DNA from: Hyaloscypha bicolor E
Lineage: Eukaryota > Ascomycota > Leotiomycetes > Helotiales > Hyaloscyphaceae
Direction of reading: 5' to 3'
NCBI RefSeq assembly: GCF_002865645.1
Contig: NW_020194517.1
Span: 248,001 to 312,000, forward strand
DNA length: 64,000 nt
Both the position numbers and the translations under genes were made by a program. The notes under the pieces are model-generated. The model was not told the origin of the DNA, searched no databases, and was given only the letters and a program-made list of their open reading frames with translations. Shown piece by piece: positions 55,317 through 64,000 of this stretch (within the stretch, counting starts at the first letter, position 1; each line of letters starts with the position of its first letter).

Positions 55317-58052
55317 TCAAGCAAGGATGACCTCCTCAGGCGTACTAAACAACTCTCGCGCAAGCAACCAGGCACTAAAGATGACCTTCCCCACGCCTAC
55401 CCGCCGAGCAATTGGCCCATCCCACTCAACCAAAATCAAATTTACCGTCGACCAAAGGAACTTTGGCCGAGGTTGTCCTTTCTTAGCAGTGAACAAAGCA
55501 TCTAAAAATTTCATCACAGAAGGCTGTTCCGCCTGAGCGGAGTTCACTCCGTACCTGCCCATCAACCCTTTTGAAGGCGCTGGGCGTAATGCTTCCTCGA
55601 AGAACGAGCGGCAGTTCATGAATATTTGCGACTCTGGCAGCTTAGCACTATCAAAGGTCCATCTTGGGATGAAAGCTTCGTCAATTTCCGCTACGCTGAG
55701 AGAGAGACCCCAGTTGATGGTCAGGAACTCGAGAGGTTCCTCCCTCCCCTCTTTCGCTAGCCTCAGGGTTGTCCAGACCTCGCCGACACAAGAGCCGTTG
55801 TGATCAACGAGTTCAAAGACACTCGCATCGTCGTCGTGAGTAGGGAGGATGTGGTGCAAGCACCGACCGATATTCAACTTGACAATAATAGTTTCCATCG
55901 AAAGTAACGGAAATCTGTATTTTCGCGCTATGTCCTGAAGGTCTTGGCGGCTCCGACTCGATTTCGAGCTGTTGTTTTCGTTCTCCTTAAACATAGTACC
56001 GTCTGCCATGAAAGTGTGGAGGGATAATGTCTCCTCGCAGTTTAGAGGAGTGACTTTCTTTTCTGCGCAGTAGAACATGTGCTTAACAGTGTGGTCACGA
56101 ACTGCCAGGGGCCAACCGAAACATGCTACGATATTACCGCTGGCTTTGCCGACAATCTTCCTGGTACTCCAGTCACGCTTCTTCTTGGGTGGCTCGTAGG
56201 GATAGTAGGTTGAGGGGGAGGAAGACGAAGTCGAAGATGAAGTCGAAGATGACGAAGAGCCGCTGTCACCACTGTAGTCAGACGATGACGACGAGTCGGA
56301 GTCAGAGGATCCACTCGATGCCTTCGCCATAGCTTTGCCCAGACGTGCCAGCAAATTCCGAATCGTGATCATGATTGTGCGAATCATACGAACATCTAGA
56401 ACATCGTATCCAACCCCATTAACACAATGCCACGCCGCCCATGTCCAAGATGGCAAATTTGGGTCGGATCGGATGTGCCTCTTTCCAGGCTCAGGATACC
56501 ATAGAAGAGACTGTGCAAAGTATGCTTTAGGAAGTCCACAGATGAATTGCCCTGTATCTGGCTTTAAAGTTTTGAGTACACCGCTGATTGCGATCAAAAT
56601 GTCGTTTGGATTTGTCAGAGTCCGCTGAGTATATTCTCGAATGGCGGCAGCATAGTCGGGAAATCTGCCTAGGTAGCTCCATTGATCATCCACATGGAGT
56701 TGAGGAACAATCATCTTAAGCAGAAGGAGTTTCCCACTCACATTATGGCGAGGCCTATCAGCGGCCCATCGATATTTTCCCGGCCGTGATTCGATGCTGT
56801 TCGATAACCTTTTCGTCTCGTTGACAATTTCTTCCGTCCAAACAGATTCTGAGCATCTATAATAGACCTGATAGTCCGTGAAAAGGAGAATTCGCTTGGC
56901 CAGAATCTTTTCCTGGAAGGTCCACCCCCGGGTGTTCCAAATCAAAGACTGTGAGTTTTCCAACTCTGTAAATGACGGAGACATTGCAGCAAGGTGCATG
57001 CCTTGAATTTTTTCCGGCCGTGGGGAGTTTTTGCGTGGTACCGAAATTCCAGGAATTCCACTGTCGGCATGTAGCCCCGATGCTGCTGCAATTGTAAGAG
57101 TCGAACAGTTATAAACGGCATCCATCCTTTCTAGATGGAGGTTCTTCGCCTTAGTGGGATCATCTTGGATGATGCAGAGGGCATCGACCCAGAGATATCG
57201 AAAGCCAAGAGTAAGGGTAAGTGATATCGCATCTTCAATCGTTTGTGGCAGGTGATCAGGAAGTGGGGTAAGCTCCTCCCCAGTTGAGGAAAACCGGATG
57301 TCCGCTCTGTTTGTGACTACAGGAGTCATTCCAGTTTCCCGTAGCATGTCGTCTGTGCCCCAGACGTAGCTGAGGGTCAAGTATTGCACTCTAGCGGTCG
57401 ATACCTTCACAATCGTTCTCTCTTCCACATCTATAAGCCTCAACTTCGTCGGTAAATTTTGACCACTGACTCCATCTTGTTCGCAGATATCACCATGCCA
57501 ATCTTCGCAGAGACGGAGCCATTTCTTCAAGAGATAGGTATCAACCTTCTCTCGATCCAGCGGGCGGCCAAAAAATTGTTGATCCTCCTTACGCACACCA
57601 TGAGCTAAATACTGAATACAACTCCTGACTTCTGGAGTATCTTTGACATAGACAACAAGGCGATAAGCAACATCTTGGCACTGTTTTGCGGTCGATCTTA
57701 GGTCCAGCTTGTTGGAGTACGTGTCTGAATTCAGTTTGTCGTAGGGTGATTGCTCCACTCCAAGCTCCCAGCTCGCATCGTTGCTCAAAATGATTTGATC
57801 ATCTAAGTATCGTGGAGACCGATTGGGGTTTGCTATGAGAGCGCTAGCAACGAGTCGACAAAACGAACAGTATTGGCTACGCAGAATCTCCTCCCACGTT
57901 CCTAATCGGATGTCCTGGGTCATCTTATGGTAGAAATTATGATGGAAGGCGATGGTACTGCATAAGCCGCACAGTTCCTCGCTTCTCTGAACGACTCCCG
58001 CGAGTGGCGGTTGAAAACCGAAAGGGCGAGGCTGTGGGATGGTGGTAGGCAT
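55317..58052 (-). CDS. HET-domain (heterokaryon incompatibility) protein
   Basis: Single-exon gene; the ATG at 58052 (MPTTIPQPRPFGFQPPLAGV) is preferred, giving 911 residues. An in-frame ATG at 58310 would add 86 unconvincing residues. HET domains mediate programmed death when incompatible hyphae fuse. Signature blocks are RVQYLTLSYVWGTDD (222-235), LPQTIEDAISLT (268-279), YLWVDALCIIQDDPTKAKN (286-304) and later IWNTRGWTFQEKILAKRILLF. The N-terminus has two CxxC/CxxC-like pairs (CGLC at 28-31, CSFC at 62-65) that often precede HET domains. A long serine run (SGSSDSDSSSSSDYSGDSGS and on) separates the HET part from the C-terminal part. The partner or trigger is unknown. The neighbourhood (MITE, repeats, 2.2 kb empty space) is typical of variable HET loci. 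Confidence 0.93.
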   Translation of the reverse strand: MPTTIPQPRPFGFQPPLAGVVQRSEELCGLCSTIAFHHNFYHKMTQDIRLGTWEEILRSQYCSFCRLVASALIANPNRSPRYLDDQIILSNDASWELGVEQSPYDKLNSDTYSNKLDLRSTAKQCQDVAYRLVVYVKDTPEVRSCIQYLAHGVRKEDQQFFGRPLDREKVDTYLLKKWLRLCEDWHGDICEQDGVSGQNLPTKLRLIDVEERTIVKVSTARVQYLTLSYVWGTDDMLRETGMTPVVTNRADIRFSSTGEELTPLPDHLPQTIEDAISLTLTLGFRYLWVDALCIIQDDPTKAKNLHLERMDAVYNCSTLTIAAASGLHADSGIPGISVPRKNSPRPEKIQGMHLAAMSPSFTELENSQSLIWNTRGWTFQEKILAKRILLFTDYQVYYRCSESVWTEEIVNETKRLSNSIESRPGKYRWAADRPRHNVSGKLLLLKMIVPQLHVDDQWSYLGRFPDYAAAIREYTQRTLTNPNDILIAISGVLKTLKPDTGQFICGLPKAYFAQSLLWYPEPGKRHIRSDPNLPSWTWAAWHCVNGVGYDVLDVRMIRTIMITIRNLLARLGKAMAKASSGSSDSDSSSSSDYSGDSGSSSSSTSSSTSSSSPSTYYPYEPPKKKRDWSTRKIVGKASGNIVACFGWPLAVRDHTVKHMFYCAEKKVTPLNCEETLSLHTFMADGTMFKENENNSSKSSRSRQDLQDIARKYRFPLLSMETIIVKLNIGRCLHHILPTHDDDASVFELVDHNGSCVGEVWTTLRLAKEGREEPLEFLTINWGLSLSVAEIDEAFIPRWTFDSAKLPESQIFMNCRSFFEEALRPAPSKGLMGRYGVNSAQAEQPSVMKFLDALFTAKKGQPRPKFLWSTVNLILVEWDGPIARRVGVGKVIFSAWLLARELFSTPEEVILA

Positions 58053-60250
58053 TTTGGAAAGGTGGAAGTCGACTAGGCAAGCTTTGAAGAGCGAGGACAG
58101 GGAGGACAGGCACTCTGCAGAATTGAACAGAAATAGGTGCAGGCAACGTAAAGAGGGGTAGAGCTTTTGGAAAGGAGTCGCCGGCGAGCGGCAAGGGAAT
58201 GTAACTTTCATATCTTCACGACCGGTGGGGCTGCTTCGCCAAGTCCCACAGGCTGCTGCGCCCAGAAACTTGACGCTCTCCAGCCTCGACTCAATCTCAA
58301 ACCACACCACTTGGTGACTCTAAAGAACGCGCTTGCGGCTTCGTCGGCGCGGCTTCTGGCCACAATCCTCAAAAGGGAAAACACGACCAAAGCCACTGGC
58401 AGTATCCCGTGAGTGGAGAAAAAAATTTTCTACTTCAAATTTGTGAGGACGACGCTGATGATTGACTGAAAGACATTGATAAGGTTCACGCTTCGAGACC
58501 TGACAGATGACTCGCTAGAGGCGCGCAAGCGATGGTGGTGTGTTCGGTCTGCCAATGAACAGCATCGTCTTCGGTGAGTGAAGTGGGAAGATCCGGGTGT
58601 GGGAACGTGTGAAGACTGCAGAGATCAGGATCCGGGAATTGCCGAGAAGGCTACTGCGGGTTGAAAGTATTGTCGATGGACCGGCCAACGCTGAATGGGT
58701 GTGCAAGTCAAACTCTCGCGGTAAAGCTGTCAGTTGCCATACACGTGATTCTCCCATCTTTGGTTAGCTCGGCTGCAGAGGCATACAAACCTTCCACTGA
58801 ACTGCACTTCTTGTACTTTAGATACTATCTCAATCTATATCAACTTTACCGTCATATTTTGAAGCCTAATTACATGCCAAATAATGCCTTGTTCATACAA
58901 TTGTCAAAAGCCTTTTGTGAAAAAAGAAAACGACCTTTAAGTCACAGTTAAGCCAAGGAAACTGATATACGATGGAGTGCTAAGGGGAAGTAACTGCGCA
59001 AGACCTAGATAGTTGCCAAACATTGGTGTGCAATGTACTGAACTGCCCAAGATCATTGTAATTGTCCCTATGACGCATTTGCGGTAAGAATCAGTCGATA
59101 TATAGGAGTCATTCGGACCCATGCGTGGGTTGAGTCATGAGCTATTTCCAGGATAAAATGAACGAATGGAGGGAAAGGAGGTAAGCGAAGGGGCTTGGCG
59201 ACTTTGTATTCCGTCTCCATTGACAGACAAAGCCAGGCATTTTCAATGTCCCAAGTCAACTTGAACATTTCAGATATGTTCTCTCTGGATGTTCCCTTGT
59301 CTTATCGTACATTCAAAGCCTGCTCTGTAACAAACTCCAATCTCTCTGAGTGGACCAAGGTCCGACGTAGCTGAGGATGTTGAAAACGGCTGCCGCTTCT
59401 GTGTCCACCACGAGATCCTAGAGCTTCTCCAATAAGGCTGTCAAGTCTACATCATGTTCATCCGTGTACTTCATAACTTATGATTAGAGCCTTCGCTACC
59501 CCATGTAAGAAAAATCTTGGCATACAAGATATTCCTGGAACAAGTAACTGGAGGAAATTAAGAGCGAAAATTAAAGCATCAGAGTATTAATGGTGTTGAT
59601 CATTGGTGTCCAGTTTGTCCAGTTCAAACATGTTAGATGTGAATTCATCGTTTGAGGAAGGAATTATACAAGAGGAAAAGACCCATCAAGTGAAATCCGG
59701 AAAATGTTCTGAATTGGCACTCCACGTTCTGAGAGACTTCTCTCACTCGAGCTTTTAGGCGCGCTATATTGACTCTAGCGAGTATCATTAGACACGAGTT
59801 GAGCCAAGAAAAATAGACAATCATGTAGGTGTGAAATGAACTAGAGGGTAGACGCATATTCAAAAGGGTACCTCGGCATTGAACAGCAAGAACGCATGGC
59901 TAGCGAACCATATGAGAAGCTCGATGGAAACTTCCAAGCAGCAGACTCTGGGCGAGCTCCTTGTCTTGGCAGTAATTTGCCACTCGCAGTATCTCGACCT
60001 AGAAAGCGTAGTCTGTAATACGCATGCTCATCATAACTCACACTCAGTCTTTTCGTGGACGAAAAGCAAGTTTATTGTTTGTATTGACCTCAGGATCCAT
60101 AAGATTCCATGCCATCATGTCCCAATGTCAACCCTTCGGCCCCAGAAGCACCATATGCAGAGCCAATGCGAATGCATGCGTACAAACACAAAGCCCATTC
60201 CCGCAACACCAATTTGCCTCCGTCTGCAACACCAGGAAAAGGCGAGTCGT
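58053..60250. other. 2.2 kb intergenic region
   Basis: Upstream of the HET gene and downstream of RPS24. No supported gene or RNA on either strand. Confidence 0.4.
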
Positions 60251-60825
60251 CTATTTCTCCTTCTTCTTGGCCGCACCCTTGACCTTCGCCGTACCTCGGA
60301 GAGTCTTTTGTCGGTTCTTGCGTTGCTTGCCTAATCCCCATTATATTAGCATCGCTGCAACTGCCATGATCCGCACATGTGATTGACGACGTACGCTGCT
60401 GTCTGCTGGGCTTCTCGATCTTTGACGCGAATCCTACTCTGACAAGACGATAATGGGGCTCAAACTTCTTCAAGGCTTCTGGCGAATCGTAGACGAGCGC
60501 GAAACCAGTTGTCTTTCCACCGCCGTATTGTGTTTGCAGACCGAAAACATTGACTTGGTCCTTGTTGGCCTTGTACATTTCGGCGAGCTTGGCTCGGAGT
60601 TCATCCTTGGAGATGTTGGCACGATTTGGGTGAAGGATGTCACTATCACAGCAGCGTTAGAATCACAATTCCAATTCCAACTCCGACATCATCTTTGTGA
60701 TCGGAATGACGGCGATTCGATTGAAAGGTAGGCAAAACTTACACGACCATTTGCTTGCGGCCGAGAAGAGGATTGCGGATGAATTTGCGAGTTCGCAGCG
60801 TAACGGGTTGTTCTCGGTCCGCCAT
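60251..60825 (-). CDS. RPS24: 40S ribosomal protein eS24 (RPS24)
   Basis: Three exons, 60825-60743, 60642-60395 and 60330-60251; 136 residues, the usual length. eS24 is a component of the small cytosolic ribosomal subunit. The reading is [20 protein letters not shown], then [60 protein letters not shown] and a basic C-terminus that ends in a Lys-rich GAAKKKEK. Introns of 100 and 64 nt, both GT-AG, in the 5' part and close to the 3' end, as often seen in fungal ribosomal protein genes. The 308-bp space to the divergent EFM3 gene serves as a shared promoter. Confidence 0.97.
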
Positions 60826-61133
60826 CTTTGCGGATTCAAGAGTCGATAGTTCTGCCTGCGAGAGTATCGAGACAGATATCGAGGGGTGGTTGTCAGTGGA
60901 GGTCGCTGTCGATTGAAGACTCGCGGAAAGTTTGAGGAGTTCTCGTCGATATCGAGAACGCGCTAAACTATGATGAGTGATATAAGCGAGCACACAAGAA
61001 TTTTTGGTGAAGGGCTTTGCAAAGCCCTAGTGGCCTTAGTAGCCTGAGGCGTCAAGGTTTCGAGAACGTAAACCTCGCCCTCTGCGGTTCTTCACTTCTC
61101 CAACATCATATCAAATCATGATTTATTCGATGA

Positions 61134-62259
61134 ATGGTGGAGAGGATGGAGAGTCAATTATCGGCCAGTGCTAGGCAACAACTCAATCTTTTCGTTCGTC
61201 AATACCTTCAGCTCCAGCTCAATCTCGACTACCCGGATGAAGAGCATCTTCGAAATGACGCCTTTCAACTCTCCTTATGTTCTCATCTGTTCTCAGAAAA
61301 TGGAACCAAGAATGCGTCTCCGGTGCGATATCAGCTTCGAGTCTTGAAAGAGCTCACAAGCAGAATCGAGCAAAGTATTCAAGACTGGGAAGAAGAAGTA
61401 TGCTGTTTCCTTCAAATTATCAGCTACATGGCGAGTGTAGTTCATATTTGCATCACTTTCTGACTGTTTTATCTTTCAGGGCATTTCTGATGACCTCATG
61501 AACTGTCTTTCATCATTGCTTGCATCTTCTGTTCCGCCCGAAGCAATTTCTGCTCAGCAAAAGTCATATGTCACGTATACACTTTCTTCCCTTCCCTTAC
61601 AAGATCAAGCTGCCCCAACTATCACTCTTCTTGAAGCTCGGAATCTTGTTGCGGCATCTGGAACCACAGGACTCAGGACGTGGGAGGCAGCTCTTCACCT
61701 TGGCAACTACCTTTGCGCAAATCAGGCCACTCTCGTTCGTGGAAAGTCCATTCTGGAGCTAGGCGCTGGAACTGGATACGTCTCGGCATTATGCTCGAAA
61801 CACCTGGACGCCTCACACGTTATAGCTACCGATGGATCCGACGATGTGGTTTCCGGCCTCTCGACAAACTTCTACCTCAACGACCTGCAAGACTCCACAA
61901 TCATCGAAGGCAAAGAGCTGAAATGGGGACAGGCGTTGGTCGGCGGAGAACATCCGGAATGGAATGGTGGGCGGAACATTGACCTGACTCTTGGAGCTGA
62001 TCTGACCTACGATGGATCTGGAATACCGCAACTCGTTTCGACTTTTGGAGACCTGTTCGAGCTGTATCCGGCGATGAAAATCATTTACGCTGCGACAGTT
62101 CGAAATCCGAAGACATTTGAGAAGTTTCTTGGGGCATGCAGAGCGAACAAGTACGTTGTCGAGGAGATCAAATTCGGGATTGAGAAGGCAGAACTCCAGG
62201 AAGGTCCATTCTATTCGGATCAAGTCCCGATTCAATTATGTCTAATCACTAGATCCTGA
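61134..62259 (+). CDS. EFM3: Protein-lysine methyltransferase, Efm3/FAM86 family
   Basis: Two exons, 61134-61397 and 61480-62259; 347 residues. Efm3 (human FAM86A) trimethylates a lysine in translation elongation factor 2. The seven-beta-strand methyltransferase fold is visible: TTGLRTWEAALHLGNYLCAN, motif I ILELGAGTGYVSALCSKHLD, acidic ATDGSDDVV, and post-motif II LTLGADLTYDGSGIPQLVST (position of the DxxY block) with FLGACRANKYVVEE near the C-terminus. The N-terminal 90 residues are helical, as in FAM86 proteins. The start codon at 61134 is the first ATG in the frame; a second in-frame ATG lies four codons later. It is divergently arranged with RPS24, another translation gene. Confidence 0.9.
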
Positions 62260-62391
62260 TACGCGAAGATCGCAATCCAAGATCCATTAGCTCTAGTCTC
62301 TCGGCAGTGCGTGAAAGTCTGGCTCTCGCTCTACATCCCACCCAATCCCCTCATCATCCCCCTTCACCACCCCCAATCAACCACCTACAGC

Positions 62392-62721
62392 TTATAACGG
62401 CTTAACGCAGAGGCTTTGTTCCTTCCCCGTCCGAGCATAATTATACGGATCCTCCTTCGCCAGCCTCTCCATATGAGCGCGCACCAGGCTAAAGGATTCC
62501 CACATAGCCTCCTCCTCTGTTCTCCCCGCAGCCAGCAAATCCTTCTTGAACTGATCTCTCTTCTCAACCGACTCTCTAATTCTATTTAGCTGTACTTCCC
62601 CAGGCTTTGGGTGCGGCCCCTTCATCGCTTCATCGCACTTTTCGCTGAGTTTGCCCTTCTTCCAGTTGTTCACGAATATCCCTTTGGAATCCGAGGATTT
62701 TGGCTTGTTTTGTTCCGGCAT
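62392..62721 (-). CDS. Small orphan, charged helical protein
   Basis: 109 codons, single exon, starting MPEQNKPKSSDSKGIFVNNW. No family recognised. The composition is Lys/Glu-rich and helical, with EKRDQFKKDLLAAGRTEEEA and AMWESFSLVRAHMERLAKED; no hydrophobic segment, so probably soluble. Convergent with the EFM3 gene at a 130-bp spacing. Uninterrupted frame and protein-like composition favour a real gene. Confidence 0.68.
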   Translation of the reverse strand: MPEQNKPKSSDSKGIFVNNWKKGKLSEKCDEAMKGPHPKPGEVQLNRIRESVEKRDQFKKDLLAAGRTEEEAMWESFSLVRAHMERLAKEDPYNYARTGKEQSLCVKPL

Positions 62722-63302
62722 TTGGTTGAATCAGTTTATTGATGGGAGTTTATCTTGGAAACTTCCTGGGTCGTGTTTTTGGGGAGGCGTATCAGAGTGT
62801 ATAGTGTTTGCTTGGATCTTTTGTTGAGAAAGAAGAAAAGAAATCTGGAGAGAAGAACCTGGCACTATTTATCATTACTTCGGATTCTGGAAGGTGCGAA
62901 TGACCGTAGGGCACTTTTGGGAGAATGGTTTAAGGTTGCGTGCTCCCGGACTGAATCAAAAGAGTCTGGGTATCGAAAGATGCAAATGAATGAAGATATA
63001 ATCTTAAGGCAATGATTCAGCAGTAGCGGTATGTACTTTGTAGTATTTATTGAAGGATGGCTCTCCTCATGATTACTCTATGCACATTTCTCAGCCAGAT
63101 TGCCTGCAATCAAGCAAATATCTCGAATGTTGTTTTAATGAAATGGTATCGTAGCAAGACCGAACGCCAACGCAAAATTCCGACTCCTATGTTAAACATG
63201 TCTCATGCCTCATTATTACGGTCCTCCATAGCCTTTCGTGAATGGCTCTTAAGACCTCGATCAGCAAAGCCTCACCAGACTCATTGAGCCATACTAACTT
63301 AC
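62722..63302. other. Intergenic region
   Basis: AT-rich promoter region of the small orphan and 3' region of the secreted-protein gene. No gene seen. Confidence 0.4.
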
Positions 63303-63811
63303 TCATCGGAACACGGCTCCAATCGCCAATACTCCGGCAGCAATCGCAGCACCTCTCGCGTTCAAATGGCCGGCACGCGCAATTTCAGTTCCACCAGGTA
63401 GGACAGGCTCATGCCTAATTATTGTTAGCACTCAATTCTTGAATGAAGCCCTCTACAAAAAGGCCTAAGTAATTCTAGGGAACATCCGATTGTTCGGAAA
63501 CGAAAGAGAAGCACTCACCAACCACACATGGTAACCGTCTTATCAAAAACATTACAACTCCAGTACGTCGTCAAATGCCACTTCTCCTGCAACCCCAACA
63601 CACCACCCTTCCCAAGTTCCGGGGGGCTCGTAACCATTGCCTTCCCGGACTCCGTGCTCGTCGACGAGGCTGAAGACAAGGCTGACGCCGCAGTTTCCAG
63701 CGATAAGAAGCCCGATAACGCCGAGGCTGGTTCTGGCCTCGAGACCGTCGTCCCAGCCTCGCAGACCGAAAAGAGAACCAGCAATACCGGGCAGGCGGTG
63801 AAGATTCTCAT
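63303..63811 (-). CDS. Small secreted protein, probably GPI-anchored
   Basis: Two exons, 63811-63519 and 63414-63303, with a 104-nt intron; 134 residues. The N-terminus MRIFTACPVLLVLFSVCEAG is a signal peptide with a likely cleavage after CEA. A Ser/Ala/Thr-rich segment follows, then WHLTTYWSCNVFDKTVTMCG, with two cysteines. The last 20 residues, NARGAAIAAGVLAIGAVFR, are a hydrophobic tail behind small residues, as required for GPI attachment (site probably near N or A in LNARG). The C-terminal tail exists only if the intron is spliced. No family recognised; such short Cys-containing GPI proteins are common on fungal cell walls, some being effectors or adhesion factors. Start at 63811 is chosen because the signal peptide begins there. 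Confidence 0.75.
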
Positions 63812-64000
63812 TTTCAGAGCTAAATTCCAGAGACAAGAAGGACGGAAAAGAAGGAGGTTGGGAAGGCACAGGTTGAGTAATGAGCAGGTGGCTGATAACG
63901 TGATGGGTTCGCACGTGCCGAGCTGTGAGTGGTTGGCTGAGGTCGAGGATGTAGGTATGCGTGCTGATTATCGTAATGCCTGTCTTAGTTGGACTCGACA
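63812..64000. other. Upstream region of the secreted-protein gene
   Basis: End of the window; no gene seen in the last 189 bp. Confidence 0.35.

Noticed and set aside
52454..58052. Secondary-metabolite cluster around the P450
   Set aside because: No polyketide, peptide, terpene synthase or dedicated transporter next to it; neighbours are a GTPase and a HET gene.
1..64000. CRISPR arrays, bacterial operons, riboswitches
   Set aside because: The window is fungal nuclear DNA; no regularly spaced repeats of that kind were seen.

Overview
The window is nuclear DNA of a filamentous ascomycete (Pezizomycotina). Evidence: mostly 45-60 nt GT-AG introns with CTAAC/CTGAC-like branch points, a HET-domain gene, a FacB/Cat8-type Zn2Cys6 regulator, a fungal Gpi11 and Nup85, and a 5 kb AT-rich transposon wreck with repeat-induced point mutation (RIP). 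A leotiomycete is my guess from the look of the proteins; it was not tested. I joined exons by hand and checked that each reported gene model keeps its frame; the amine oxidase is the exception.

Layout. 0.4-5.7 kb: Maf1 (Pol III repressor), a U2 snRNA gene, translin and GPI11, all on +. 8.3-22.1 kb: amino-acid permease, endonuclease III (-), a flavin amine oxidase with a damaged 5' end, a GDPD-family phospholipase, a Cys-rich orphan and a SET-domain lysine methyltransferase. 24.2-36.3 kb: FacB-like activator, a small presequence-like orphan, an OBG-type GTPase with a 10-nt microexon (-), Mgs1/WRNIP1, two hydrophilic LEA-like orphans (-) and gamma-tubulin (-). 36.5-41.6 kb: a RIP-degraded element with 46-47 bp terminal inverted repeats and a dead integrase-type transposase, placed between the divergent gamma-tubulin and NUP85 genes. 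41.9-54.2 kb: NUP85, a GT8 glycosyltransferase, a dynamin/SLIP-GC-like GTPase and a cytochrome P450. 54.6-58.1 kb: a 212-bp MITE and a HET-domain gene. 60.2-63.8 kb: RPS24, an EFM3-like methyltransferase, a small orphan and a small secreted, probably GPI-anchored protein.

Most genes are unrelated housekeeping functions (RNA processing, DNA repair, GPI and lipid metabolism, nuclear pore, translation); I see no biosynthetic cluster. The 46-58 kb stretch (GT8, orphan GTPase, P450, MITE, HET) has the most accessory character.

The most unusual feature is the U2 snRNA at 2938-3173. A 52-nt spliceosomal intron interrupts it directly before the branch-point recognition sequence, so the spliceosome must splice its own U2 RNA to make a functional snRNA.
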